Below are positions 1 to 7,813 of a stretch of 18,294 nt of DNA, in pieces. The position numbers and the translations under genes were made by a program. Positions within the stretch are counted from its first letter, which is position 1. The number at the start of each line of letters is the position of its first letter. The stretch lies in contig CAKUAR010000030.1 in assembly GCA_934636465.1 (NCBI GenBank), positions 1 to 18,294 on the forward strand, given 5' to 3'. Source of the DNA: an uncultured Muribaculaceae bacterium. GTDB lineage: Bacteria; Bacteroidota; Bacteroidia; Bacteroidales; Muribaculaceae. The notes under the pieces are model-generated. The model saw only the letters and a program-made list of their open reading frames with translations. It was not told the origin of the DNA and ran no database searches.

Positions 1-596
1 ATGCAGTAATGAAGAAGAATGCAGAAAAAGCTAAGCATAGTCGCTTTATCATGGTACAGTTGCCAGAAGAAGTTAGTAATAAGAAAAAAGATCAAGGCTA
101 TAAGAATATCTGCGAAATCGGCAAAGAGCGCATCCGCCGTGCAGGTGCCAAGATAAAGGAGAAGAATCCTGAAAAGGCACAGTACCTCGACACCGGTTTC
201 CGCGTGTTGAAGCTCGACAGCACAAATATGAAGGACATTTATTATTCTCCTGCCGATACAGACCAGCAGAACTTGTTCGATATGGTTGACAACGTGAAGC
301 CAGACCGCACGGGCGAGGATTTACTCTTCCAAGTGATGCTCGAACTGGGAGCAACGCTCGACAGCAAAATAGAGGAAACCACGGTTGGCGGCAAGACCAT
401 CTATAACGTAGCTGACAATTATCTCGTGGCATGCTTTGACCAGGACGTGACCAACGAAGTGGTAACCTCCATTGCTAAGATGCAGCCTATGTATGCCGTG
501 CTTCGCGACACCAGCATGAAGGACGACTCAACAGCCACAAACTTTGAGCAAATCTTCAAAACATACGCTCCAAACACGACGACAAAAATATTATAG
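1..596 (+). CDS. mod: Type III restriction-modification system, modification (DNA methyltransferase) subunit, C-terminal part
   Basis: This is the end of a type III Mod subunit, which recognises the target site and methylates adenine using S-adenosylmethionine, and which forms a complex with Res. The reading frame is open to the left edge. The first full codons read Ala-Val-Met after a partial codon ending in AT (so Asp, His, Asn or Tyr), which matches the H/D-A-V-M that follows the FxGxG SAM-binding motif in this family. The gene therefore continues upstream, and the ATG at position 9 is not the true start. Downstream, RFIMVQLPEE and the YLDTGFRVLKLDSTNMKD segment (about 52-77 residues into the visible part) are typical of Mod C-termini. 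The DPPY catalytic motif and the target-recognition domain lie outside the window, so the DNA target cannot be inferred. Res follows after 6 bases, indicating co-transcription. Identity is from remembered family sequence, not a search. Confidence 0.9.
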   Translation, partial: AVMKKNAEKAKHSRFIMVQLPEEVSNKKKDQGYKNICEIGKERIRRAGAKIKEKNPEKAQYLDTGFRVLKLDSTNMKDIYYSPADTDQQNLFDMVDNVKPDRTGEDLLFQVMLELGATLDSKIEETTVGGKTIYNVADNYLVACFDQDVTNEVVTSIAKMQPMYAVLRDTSMKDDSTATNFEQIFKTYAPNTTTKIL

Positions 597-602
597 CAAT
601 AA

Positions 603-3600
603 ATGAAACTGAAGTTTAAGATACAGCAATACCAGACGGATGCGGTAGAGAGCACGGTCGGTGTGTTCAACGGTCAGCCCAACCAAGACAACCAAGATCT
701 CTTGAAGTATAAGATAGACCGTGACACGGTGTATGTAGAGGACGAAAATAGGAAGGCGCAGCAAGGCGAACTGTTTGACTACACAGGCTACAAGAACGGT
801 GCCGTCAAGCTGACCGAACAAGACCTACTTGACAACATTCACCATATTCAGACCAACAACAACATCCTTCTTTCGAGTGAAGTGAAGAAGCAGCTCGGTG
901 CATGCCAACTCGACATAGAGATGGAAACTGGTACAGGCAAGACCTATGTTTATATCAAGACCATGTTTGAACTCAACAAACGTTATGGCTGGACCAAATT
1001 CATCGTAGTGGTGCCGAGCATCGCCATCCGTGAGGGCGTTAAGAAGAGTTTTGACATCACGCAAGACCATTTTATGGAACAATACGGTAAGAAGGCACGC
1101 TACTTTATCTACAACAGCGACAACCTAAGCCAAATAGACTCCTACGCCAAAAGCGCCGACATCAACGTAATGATTATCAATACACAAGCATTCAATACCT
1201 CGCTGAAGGAAGGGGCGAAAAACAAAGCAGCCCGCATCATCTACGACAAGCGCGACGAGTTTGGCTCACGCCTCCCCATCGACGTGATTGCCGCCAACCG
1301 TCCGATTATCATTTTGGACGAGCCGCAGAAGATGGGCGGAACAGCCACGCAAACAGCATTGGCACGCTTCAACCCGCTGTTCACACTCAACTACTCAGCC
1401 ACCCACCGCGAGACCCACAACCCCGTGTATGTGCTCGATGCACTGGATGCCTACAACCAGAAGTTGGTGAAAAAGATAGAAGTGATAGGCTTCGAACTTC
1501 GCAACCTCAAAGGCACCGAGAGCTACATCTACTGCGACAGCGTAGTGCTGTCGAAAAACGAGTCTCCAAAGGTGCGCCTTGAGATAGACTGCCAGAGCAA
1601 GAGCGGCAATATCAAGCGCTGCTACAAGAACGTTGGCAAAAGCAACGATCTCTACTTTCTTTCCGGCGAGATGGAGCAATATCGTGGTTATGTGCTCACA
1701 GAAATCGACCCCATGCGAGGCAAGGCCATCTTCGGCAACGGCGTGACGCTCTATGTTAAGGACGTACAAGGCAACATCACAGCTGACCACAAGGCACGCA
1801 TACAGATACGCGAGACCATCAAGGCACACTTCCGCAAAGAGGCTGCACTCTTCAAGCGTGGCATCAAGTGCCTGTCGCTCTTCTTCATAGACGAGGTAGC
1901 CAACTATCGCCAGTACGACGAGGACGGCAATCAAGTTCTTGGACGCTACGGCGAGATTTTCGAGCAGGAGTATGTGGCGGAACTTAACAACAACCAAAAC
2001 ATGTTCGCCCCCGACTACATGTCCTACCTTAAAAGCATATCAGCACATGCCACCCATGCCGGTTACTTCTCTATCGACAAGAAAGGCCACGCCATCAACA
2101 GCACCACGAAGCGTGGCAGCGACCAAAGCGACGATACGTCAGCCTACGACCTCATACTGAAGAATAAGGAGCGGCTGTTGAGCCTTGACGAGCCTGTGCG
2201 CTTCATCTTCTCACACTCCGCCCTGCGCGAAGGTTGGGACAACCCCAACGTGTTCCAGATATGCTCGCTGCGCCAGTCGAACAGCGTGGCGCAAAAGCGA
2301 CAGGAAGTGGGACGTGGTTTGCGCCTTTGCGTTGACAGCCACGGTGTTCGCCAGGACAGCGACGTAATACCCGACGAGGTGCAGAAGATAAACAAACTCA
2401 CGGTGATAGCCTCGGAAGGCTACGCCTCGTTTGTGGCCGACTTGCAGCGCGACATCTGTCAAGACCTATACGACCGCCCGACAAAGGCAGATGTAAACTT
2501 CTTCACAGGCAAGATAGTAACCCTCGATGACGGAACGAAACACACCGTCACAGCGAACGATGCACAGAAAATCTATTTCCAGTTGGGTATAAAAGGCTAT
2601 ATCACCGAAGACGGCGAGGTGACTGAAACATTCCGCAAGGCATGTGCTGAAGAGAGCCTCTTGCCATTGAACGGCGAACTGCAACCCATGAGCAACGTTG
2701 TAATGAAACTTGTGCAGAGCATCTACGACCCGAGTGTGCTGAAGGAAATGATTGACGACGGCAGAAAGACTATAACGCCGGAAAACAAGCTCAACGACAA
2801 TTTTAAGAAGAAGGAGTTTCAGGAGCTTTGGCGACGCATCAACCACAAGTATGCCTACACCGTTAGTTTCAACAGCGATGAACTCGTTGAAAAGGCTGTG
2901 GCGGAAATCGACCGCAAACTCTCGGTTACGCAACTCAGCTATGTAGTGACGCGAGGCGAGCAAACTGACCAGGTAACGCTAGACGACATGAAGCACGGTG
3001 ACATGATGCGCCAGCAGGAGATAGCCACAGAGAAACTGCAGACGGATATCGTGAGCAATGTACGCTACGACCTGTTGGGCAAGATAAGTAGCGCGACCCG
3101 TCTGACCCGCAAAACCGTTGCCACGATACTCACCCGAATACACCCGTCGAAGTTTACCATGTTCAAGGCTAACCCGGAGGAGTTTATCCGCAAGGTAAGC
3201 CGTCTCATCATGGAGCAGAAAGCCTCCATCATCGTGGAGCACATCAGCTATAACATAATAGAAGGCTCGTTCGATAGCGACATCTTCACTCAGGAGAAGC
3301 ATGCCAACATCGACCGAGCCTTTGAGGGCAAGAAAAGCATTATGGACTATGTGTTTACCGACAGCGATAAAGAACGGACGTTTGTCGGACAAATAGACAC
3401 GGCAAATGAAGTGGCGGTGTATGCAAAGCTGCCTAAGGGATTCCACATACCAACACCAGTAGGCAACTATTCACCCGATTGGGCGATAGCGTTCCAGGAG
3501 GGCAAAGTGAAGCACATCTATTTTGTGGCCGAGACAAAAGGCTCCATGTCGAGCATGGACTTGCGCAAAATAGAGACAAGTAAGATAAGTTGTGCAGAGA

Positions 3601-3683
3601 AACTCTTTGAGCAAATGTCCACTTCAAATGTATTATACAGTTACATAGACAGTTTCAAGCAACTGATGGACATTGTGAAATAA
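603..3683 (+). CDS. res: Type III restriction endonuclease subunit (helicase-nuclease)
   Basis: This is the Res subunit of a type III RM system: an SF2 helicase-like ATPase with a C-terminal nuclease, acting with Mod to cut unmodified incoming DNA in the cytoplasm. At 1026 residues it is full length for the family. Visible motifs are Walker A METGTGKT (107-114), motif Ia VVVPSIAIREGV (135-146), motif II DEPQ (239-242), motif III SAT (265-267), the motif V-like SALREGWDNPNVF (539-551) and motif VI QEVGRGLRL (567-575). The nuclease domain has the PD-(D/E)xK signature: SPDW (Asp959) and AETKG (Glu977, Lys979). All key residues are present and there is no frameshift, so the protein should be active. 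It starts 6 bases after the mod stop codon, with no separate promoter visible. Its GC content appears slightly lower than that of the later genes, which would fit transfer, but I did not compute it. Confidence 0.96.
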   Translation: MKLKFKIQQYQTDAVESTVGVFNGQPNQDNQDLLKYKIDRDTVYVEDENRKAQQGELFDYTGYKNGAVKLTEQDLLDNIHHIQTNNNILLSSEVKKQLGACQLDIEMETGTGKTYVYIKTMFELNKRYGWTKFIVVVPSIAIREGVKKSFDITQDHFMEQYGKKARYFIYNSDNLSQIDSYAKSADINVMIINTQAFNTSLKEGAKNKAARIIYDKRDEFGSRLPIDVIAANRPIIILDEPQKMGGTATQTALARFNPLFTLNYSATHRETHNPVYVLDALDAYNQKLVKKIEVIGFELRNLKGTESYIYCDSVVLSKNESPKVRLEIDCQSKSGNIKRCYKNVGKSNDLYFLSGEMEQYRGYVLTEIDPMRGKAIFGNGVTLYVKDVQGNITADHKARIQIRETIKAHFRKEAALFKRGIKCLSLFFIDEVANYRQYDEDGNQVLGRYGEIFEQEYVAELNNNQNMFAPDYMSYLKSISAHATHAGYFSIDKKGHAINSTTKRGSDQSDDTSAYDLILKNKERLLSLDEPVRFIFSHSALREGWDNPNVFQICSLRQSNSVAQKRQEVGRGLRLCVDSHGVRQDSDVIPDEVQKINKLTVIASEGYASFVADLQRDICQDLYDRPTKADVNFFTGKIVTLDDGTKHTVTANDAQKIYFQLGIKGYITEDGEVTETFRKACAEESLLPLNGELQPMSNVVMKLVQSIYDPSVLKEMIDDGRKTITPENKLNDNFKKKEFQELWRRINHKYAYTVSFNSDELVEKAVAEIDRKLSVTQLSYVVTRGEQTDQVTLDDMKHGDMMRQQEIATEKLQTDIVSNVRYDLLGKISSATRLTRKTVATILTRIHPSKFTMFKANPEEFIRKVSRLIMEQKASIIVEHISYNIIEGSFDSDIFTQEKHANIDRAFEGKKSIMDYVFTDSDKERTFVGQIDTANEVAVYAKLPKGFHIPTPVGNYSPDWAIAFQEGKVKHIYFVAETKGSMSSMDLRKIETSKISCAEKLFEQMSTSNVLYSYIDSFKQLMDIVK

Positions 3684-3757
3684 CAACAAATCAGGCTATC
3701 TGTATAACCCTTTATATGTTTGCAGAGATTTCGAATCGCAAATTTTTGAATTCACGT

Positions 3758-3776
3758 AAAGCCAAGGCTTTGTTTT
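3758..3776 (+). terminator. Candidate terminator downstream of res
   Basis: AAAGCC and GGCTTT form a 6-base inverted repeat with two bases between (3758-3771; in practice a 5-bp stem with a CAAG loop), followed by GTTTTCT on the plus strand. It lies 74 bases after the res stop codon. The stem is short, so it may act together with the stronger hairpin at 3804-3840. Confidence 0.4.
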
Positions 3777-3803
3777 CTGCTTATAAATATTTTTATATCT
3801 CAA

Positions 3804-3840
3804 AAAAAAGGACTGTGTCAAAATAGACACAATCCTTTTT
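3804..3840. terminator. Bidirectional terminator between res and the FKBP lipoprotein gene
   Basis: The arms GGACTGTGTC (3810-3819) and GACACAATCC (3826-3835) pair over 10 positions with one flaw, a C-A mismatch on the plus strand that becomes a G-U wobble in the minus-strand RNA. They are flanked by an A run (3802-3809) and a T run (3836-3840), so either strand ends in a U tract. It sits between two convergent genes and should serve both. The wobble suggests that selection for the minus-strand RNA may be stronger. Confidence 0.8.
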
Positions 3841-3853
3841 TCTTAGCTATATC

Positions 3854-3877
3854 TTAGCGTTAGCGCGCTGTCGCTAA
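3854..3877. repeat. Nested inverted repeat abutting the FKBP stop codon
   Basis: TTAGCG (3854-3859) is the reverse complement of CGCTAA (3872-3877), and the space between holds the 8-base palindrome AGCGCGCT (3862-3869). The structure ends at the base next to the minus-strand stop codon (3878-3880). It has no U tract of its own. It could be an mRNA 3'-end stabiliser or a protein-binding palindrome; the function is unknown. Confidence 0.5.
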
Positions 3878-4786
3878 TTATTTGTTGACAGGTGCGCCCT
3901 CCACTGGCTCGCCATTGAGTTGGTCTTGGGCAGGCACGTTTTGTTTTTGGAGTTGAACAGTCTCGATGTCGAACACCAGAGTCTCGTTAGGACCAATTGC
4001 GCCGCTGCCGTTGCTGCCATAAGCTGCCTCGGCTGGAATCACGCAGTGCACCTTAGCTCCAGGTTTCATGAGCTGCATAATCTCAGAGAATCCTGGAATC
4101 ACACCGTCAACTGGCATTGGACGAGCTTCGTCGCCTGACTCGTCAAACACTTTGCCGTCAATGTGAGTACCCTTGTACTTAACCAACACCACGTCGTTTT
4201 TAAGGAATGTCTTGCCGCTACCCTCTGCAATCACTTTGTAGATTGCACCGCTTTTAGTCTTCTTGTAAGCCTTGTCGCTGCTGAGTTGCTTTGCAAGATA
4301 AGCCTGACCGTCCTTGAGGTTCTTTTGAGCCACAGGGTCGTTGGCCTTAGCCTCCGATGCAGCGCGCTCAAGCATAGGCATGATTTGAGCCTGAAGTGCT
4401 TGAAGTGCCTCTTGCGACATGGCAGAATCGGCAGAGAATGCCTTGCGGAAGCTCTCGATGAATTTTCTCTTGTTGATGTTGATGCCAGACTGCTCTTTCA
4501 CACCCTGGAACATCTGCATAACCTGCATACCGGCCTGAATACCCTGAACATAAGAGTCGTCGGAAGTGTCAGAGTTCACAATGAGGTCAAAGCCTCGCAT
4601 AAACGAAGTCTTGTTTGCCGATGAGTCTGACTGGAATTGAGCAGCCATGCCAGAGCCGTAGAGGTTACCCATGGCCTCGCTCACTGAGTCGGTGAGCGGA
4701 GTTGACTTCGTGCTGCCTTTCTTGTTGCAGCTCATGAATGAGCAAGCCACACAGGCAATGAGAAGCAATGAAAAGATTTTTTTCAT
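3878..4786 (-). CDS. FKBP-type peptidyl-prolyl cis-trans isomerase, lipoprotein
   Basis: This is a prolyl isomerase/chaperone anchored in the envelope. Residues 1-20 are a lipoprotein signal (MKKIF start, hydrophobic core, FMSC with Cys20 as the lipidated residue). Residues about 30-160 are a helical FKBP_N-like dimerisation region, and about 190-280 are the FKBP domain, with YKG (204-206), VFDES (213-217), GVIPGF (228-233), AAYG (254-257) and TLVFDIE (269-275). Compared with canonical FKBPs, the pocket Trp is Phe233 and the upstream pocket Phe is replaced (PMPV, 223-226), so isomerase activity may be weak. A proline- and glutamine-containing tail of about 20 residues follows. The gene lies 49 bases downstream of a second FKBP gene on the same strand and is probably co-transcribed with it. 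The family call is firm; the substrate is unknown. Confidence 0.92.
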   Translation of the reverse strand: MKKIFSLLLIACVACSFMSCNKKGSTKSTPLTDSVSEAMGNLYGSGMAAQFQSDSSANKTSFMRGFDLIVNSDTSDDSYVQGIQAGMQVMQMFQGVKEQSGININKRKFIESFRKAFSADSAMSQEALQALQAQIMPMLERAASEAKANDPVAQKNLKDGQAYLAKQLSSDKAYKKTKSGAIYKVIAEGSGKTFLKNDVVLVKYKGTHIDGKVFDESGDEARPMPVDGVIPGFSEIMQLMKPGAKVHCVIPAEAAYGSNGSGAIGPNETLVFDIETVQLQKQNVPAQDQLNGEPVEGAPVNK

Positions 4787-4835
4787 AATTTCTAAAATTA
4801 TAGATTGAAGTTATTTTTTGTTTTTCTTATCGGAT

Positions 4836-5423
4836 TTATCCGTTTTTCTTAACCTTAAGCAACTGCACATCGAAGATGAGCGTTGAGTTTGGCTGGATTG
4901 GCCCAGAGCCGTGGCTGCCGTATGCAAGCTCACTCGGTATGAAGAAGCGATAAGCTGCGCCTTCTTTCATGAGTTGCAAACCCTCTACCCAGCCAGGAAT
5001 CACCTGCCCCACACCAAACGTGGCTGGCTCGCGGCCTTCAGAGCTGTCAAACACGGTGCCGTCAATCAGTCGGCCTGTGTAGTGAACCGTAACTGCGTCG
5101 TTAGGACCTGGCTGTGCGCCCTCACCCTCTTTCACCACTTGATATTGCAAGCCGCTTGCAGTCACTTTCACGCCCTCGGCTGTGGCATTTTTCTCAAGAT
5201 ATTCTTTGCCGGCCTTGGCATTGTATTCGGCAGCGGTTTTCTCAAGGTTTGAGAAATATTCCGTGATGATTTGTTTTGCCTCGTCGTAGCTCATTTTCTT
5301 CTCGCCGCCAGTATATACGGCACGTAAAGCCTCGGCGAAATCATCAACATTCAAGTCTTTCACACCCGAACCAATGAAGTTGTTGCCCATGCTCAGGCCT
5401 AATGCGTAGCTGATTTTGTCCAT
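4836..5423 (-). CDS. FKBP-type peptidyl-prolyl cis-trans isomerase, cytoplasmic (FklB/FKBP22-like)
   Basis: This 195-residue protein has no signal peptide and so should be a cytoplasmic prolyl isomerase. Residues 1-85 form the helical FKBP_N region (MDKISYALGLSMGNN is typical of the FklB/FkpA type). Residues 90-192 are the FKBP domain with every pocket residue in place: Tyr115, Phe125, Asp126, Phe136, Val141, Ile142, Trp145, Tyr168 and Phe184. It is the first gene of a two-gene minus-strand unit; the lipoprotein FKBP follows. A TACCTTTG box 73 bases upstream is a likely promoter. A sequence repeat, GTTTTTCTTA, occurs at 4820-4829 and 4842-4851 on either side of its stop codon and flanks a 5-bp inverted repeat (4831-4842) that lacks a U tract, so it is probably not a terminator. 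Confidence 0.93.
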   Translation of the reverse strand: MDKISYALGLSMGNNFIGSGVKDLNVDDFAEALRAVYTGGEKKMSYDEAKQIITEYFSNLEKTAAEYNAKAGKEYLEKNATAEGVKVTASGLQYQVVKEGEGAQPGPNDAVTVHYTGRLIDGTVFDSSEGREPATFGVGQVIPGWVEGLQLMKEGAAYRFFIPSELAYGSHGSGPIQPNSTLIFDVQLLKVKKNG

Positions 5424-5495
5424 TTGTAATTTTATAGTGTACTGATGTTTTATATTATTTCCTTGTGTAAATAATTCTGTTACTTACTTGAATTG

Positions 5496-5503
5496 CAAAG
5501 GTA
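5496..5503 (-). promoter_or_regulatory. Bacteroidota -7 box for the FKBP pair
   Basis: The minus strand reads TACCTTTG, a full match to the Bacteroidota -7 consensus TAnnTTTG. No good TTTG -33 box is found at the usual 19-21 base spacing (the nearest TTGG ends 23 bases away). It would give a leader of roughly 65-70 bases before the start codon at 5423. Confidence 0.55.
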
Positions 5504-5520
5504 GGACTATTTTTTAGTTT

Positions 5521-5551
5521 TTTGAGCCAACGTATAAAATATTTATTTATA
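5521..5551 (+). promoter_or_regulatory. Possible promoter for the sirtuin gene
   Basis: A TTTG (5521-5524) is followed after 19 bases by TATTTATA (5544-5551), a partial match to TAnnTTTG (two of six fixed bases differ). It lies 11 bases before the first possible start at 5563 and 35 before the start at 5587. It is the best candidate I can find, but the region is AT-rich and chance matches are likely. Confidence 0.25.
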
Positions 5552-5562
5552 AATTCGCAGCA

Positions 5563-6291
5563 ATGAAACAACAAAACTCTATGTCGATGAAAAAGATTGT
5601 GATTTCTACCGGCGCCGGAATGAGCGCAGAGAGCGGCATGCCCACTTATCGCGATGCTGGCGGACTGTGGGAGAGCTACCCTGTGATGCAGGTGGCAAGC
5701 CATGACGGATATTTGCAAAACCCGGCACTCATACACGATTTCTACAGCAAGATGCGCCAAAAACTCGCAACGAGCATCAAGCCCAATGTAGCTCACAAAA
5801 TGCTTGCCGGCCTTGAGAGCGATTTCGACGTGAGAATCATAACACAAAACGTTGACGACTTGCATGAGCGTGCCGGCTGCCACCATGTGCTCCACCTGCA
5901 CGGCGAGCTTATGAAAGTGCGTTCGGAAAAACGCCCCGACCGCGTGTATGAGCTGCCGTGCGACCAGCTGTCGGACAAAGGACTAGTCACCACGGTCAAC
6001 ACCACCGACCCCTATGGCGACCATGTGCGCCCGCACATAGTGTTTTTTGGCGAAGATGTGCCAAACTTCACTCCTGCCGTGGAACTTGTGGAACAGGCCG
6101 ACGTGTTTGTAGTCATAGGCACTTCACTTGTGGTCTATCCGGCTGCCGCGCTTCTCAACTATGTGAAAAGTGGCACTCCCATCTACTACATCGACCCCAA
6201 GCCAGTGGCGGTGCCGCCATCGGTGCATGTGATAGCCAAAAAGGCAAGCGAGGGCGTGGCCGACCTCATCGAAATTCTAAAAAACTCTTGA
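5563..6291 (+). CDS. cobB: NAD-dependent protein deacylase, Sir2 family (SIRT5/CobB-like, zinc cysteines absent)
   Basis: Sirtuins remove acyl groups from lysines using NAD. The NAD-binding motifs are present: GAGMSAESG (17-25), TYRDAGGLWE (28-37), TQNVDDLH (94-101) and GTSLVVYPAA (186-195). The catalytic His113 sits in HLHGEL. The region 118-160 that normally carries two CxxC pairs has only Cys133, so no structural zinc site is visible. The class III acyl-specificity motif is altered: FYSKMR (60-65) keeps Tyr61, but the Arg three residues later is Met64, with Arg65 next to it. The start is uncertain: ATG codons at 5563, 5581 and 5587 are in frame, and the last would give MKKIVISTGAG, the usual sirtuin N-terminus. 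The gene is monocistronic, convergent with the membrane protein gene downstream and divergent from the FKBP pair. Confidence 0.93.
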   Translation: MKQQNSMSMKKIVISTGAGMSAESGMPTYRDAGGLWESYPVMQVASHDGYLQNPALIHDFYSKMRQKLATSIKPNVAHKMLAGLESDFDVRIITQNVDDLHERAGCHHVLHLHGELMKVRSEKRPDRVYELPCDQLSDKGLVTTVNTTDPYGDHVRPHIVFFGEDVPNFTPAVELVEQADVFVVIGTSLVVYPAAALLNYVKSGTPIYYIDPKPVAVPPSVHVIAKKASEGVADLIEILKNS

Positions 6292-6310
6292 TTTTTCTTT
6301 TTGAGTAGGT

Positions 6311-6328
6311 TGAAAAATCTATTTTTCA
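6311..6328. repeat. AT-rich inverted repeat between convergent genes
   Basis: TGAAAAAT (6311-6318) and ATTTTTCA (6321-6328) are perfect inverted copies two bases apart, overlapping the minus-strand stop codon at 6326. The plus strand has a T-rich stretch before it (6292-6302). It may help end transcription from either side, but the stem has few G-C pairs and there is no clean U tract after it. Confidence 0.35.
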
Positions 6329-7813
6329 GCCACGCAGCAGTTTGAGGGTCTGGTAATATTTTTCCAAACCGTCGAGATAGCCTACTTGCACTCGGTAGCA
6401 CAGCACAAGCGTGACCGCAAGCACCACACCAAACGCCACGCACCACCACTTAAACGGCCGTACCAGCACACCCTCGCGCACCTTGCACAGCACATACACC
6501 GCCATAGGCACAAACAGCGGCTCTATGGGCAGCGCATAGCGGTTGAGCGACCCTGCCACCACATAGGCCGTGACGGCGAAGCATAGCGGCGGCCACCAGA
6601 CAAGCGCGCCAAGCGGATTGCTGCGCTTTGCCACACACCACAGGTAGTAGAACATAGCCGTGCCACCCACTACATACCACCCCCAGCCACAGCGTGTGAG
6701 CACATCACTTAGCTGCACACCGCCATAAATCCATGGAAATGGTATCACAAACTGCACTGCCGACGTCAAAGGTAGCAGAAGCAGACGCTTCCACACCGGA
6801 TAATTGAAGTAATTGCCCAGCATGTCGAGATAAGGTTGCTGGGTGGACCCCACCACATAAAGCCGCTTCATGCTGTTGCCGCCCTCCACGATAGCCACAT
6901 GGCGGTCAATCGAAAAAATGGCAAAGAAGTTTCCCACGGCAAATGCCGCCACCGTCACAGCAAGCAGAGCAAGCGGCTGCACCCATTGACGTTGCCTAAG
7001 CATTGGCACCAGCGCCACAGCGGCACCAAGCATCACGAAATACACATAGGTTGTGCGCACCAGAGCCATAATCAGCATGGCCACGGCAAATGCCAACCAG
7101 TCACGCCAGCCAAGTTTGTTGCCACAGCACATTTTCGAGAACACATAGCTTGCCACGCCCATGCCAAGATACATAGACGCCTCTTTCTGCAGCCTTATGC
7201 CCTGCGACAAGAAATAAAACAACACACCACACAATGCCATAGACACCCACACCACTCGTGCCGGCTGCGCCTCAACCTTGCCTTGCAGCATGTTGCGTGC
7301 GGCAAGTGCAAAAAACAATATGGCCATAAGCGTAAATGTGCAGTTCATGGCAATGGGCCACAACACACTCTTGCCAAGCAACTTCAGCAACAGAGCCGAC
7401 AGTAGCGGCAAACCAGGAAATGCCGTGCGGTGCAGTTCTTCTACACCGCCGTTGCCGCTGTATTTCACCGCCCAATCCCAATATGACGAGTCGTCGGAAA
7501 AAAGCACAGGGTCGGCAAGCGTGTGGCCGCGCCACAGTGTGCAGTGCCAGATGCCTATGGTGGCAAAAGCAGCCATCGTAACAGCTATGGCAAGCATCAC
7601 ATAGCGTCCAGTGGCAGAATATGCCCCAGAATGGCGAAACAAAGCCACAGGCAGGGCATAAGCCACAGCCATGGCCGCAGCCACAGTCACAGCATCGCCT
7701 GGAGCAAACCACAAAGAGCTTGCCGCAGCCAGCACCACAAAAGCAGCCACCTCAATCAACAGCTGGCATCTGCCAAAAGTTTTGGGCATAATGGGAGTTT
7801 CGCTTGGTTTCAT
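6326..7813 (-). CDS. Polytopic membrane protein, possible GT-C-type glycosyltransferase
   Basis: This 495-residue protein is dominated by hydrophobic segments (for example about 18-35, 42-58, 71-90, 150-172, 186-203, 240-268, 278-300, 345-362, 403-422 and 455-472), giving roughly 10-12 membrane spans. Features recalling GT-C enzymes that use lipid-linked sugars are an acidic loop after an early membrane span (DDSSYWDW, 107-114) followed by HRTAFPGLPLLSALLLKLLG (128-147), KEAS (210-213) near a membrane boundary, and a late NRYALPIEPLF (424-434) resembling the RY-P-P pattern of PMT/ArnT-like proteins. The start could be 7813 or the Met at residue 9 (7789). The gene stands alone, convergent with the sirtuin gene. 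Family membership is inferred from layout and motifs only. Alternatives are another polytopic envelope protein or an uncharacterised DUF. Confidence 0.6.
   Translation of the reverse strand: MKPSETPIMPKTFGRCQLLIEVAAFVVLAAASSLWFAPGDAVTVAAAMAVAYALPVALFRHSGAYSATGRYVMLAIAVTMAAFATIGIWHCTLWRGHTLADPVLFSDDSSYWDWAVKYSGNGGVEELHRTAFPGLPLLSALLLKLLGKSVLWPIAMNCTFTLMAILFFALAARNMLQGKVEAQPARVVWVSMALCGVLFYFLSQGIRLQKEASMYLGMGVASYVFSKMCCGNKLGWRDWLAFAVAMLIMALVRTTYVYFVMLGAAVALVPMLRQRQWVQPLALLAVTVAAFAVGNFFAIFSIDRHVAIVEGGNSMKRLYVVGSTQQPYLDMLGNYFNYPVWKRLLLLPLTSAVQFVIPFPWIYGGVQLSDVLTRCGWGWYVVGGTAMFYYLWCVAKRSNPLGALVWWPPLCFAVTAYVVAGSLNRYALPIEPLFVPMAVYVLCKVREGVLVRPFKWWCVAFGVVLAVTLVLCYRVQVGYLDGLEKYYQTLKLLRG

Noticed and set aside
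1395..1997. A 200-codon open frame on the minus strand inside res
   Set aside because: Res is intact across this stretch; the antisense product resembles no family and has a random hydrophobic composition.
3801..3845. The hairpin containing GTGTC/GACAC considered as the end of an insertion sequence
   Set aside because: There is no transposase, no matching second end and no target duplication in the window; its position between convergent genes with A and T runs fits a terminator.
4163..4624. A 153-codon plus-strand open frame opposite the FKBP lipoprotein gene
   Set aside because: The FKBP frame has clear domains and a lipobox; the opposite frame has none.
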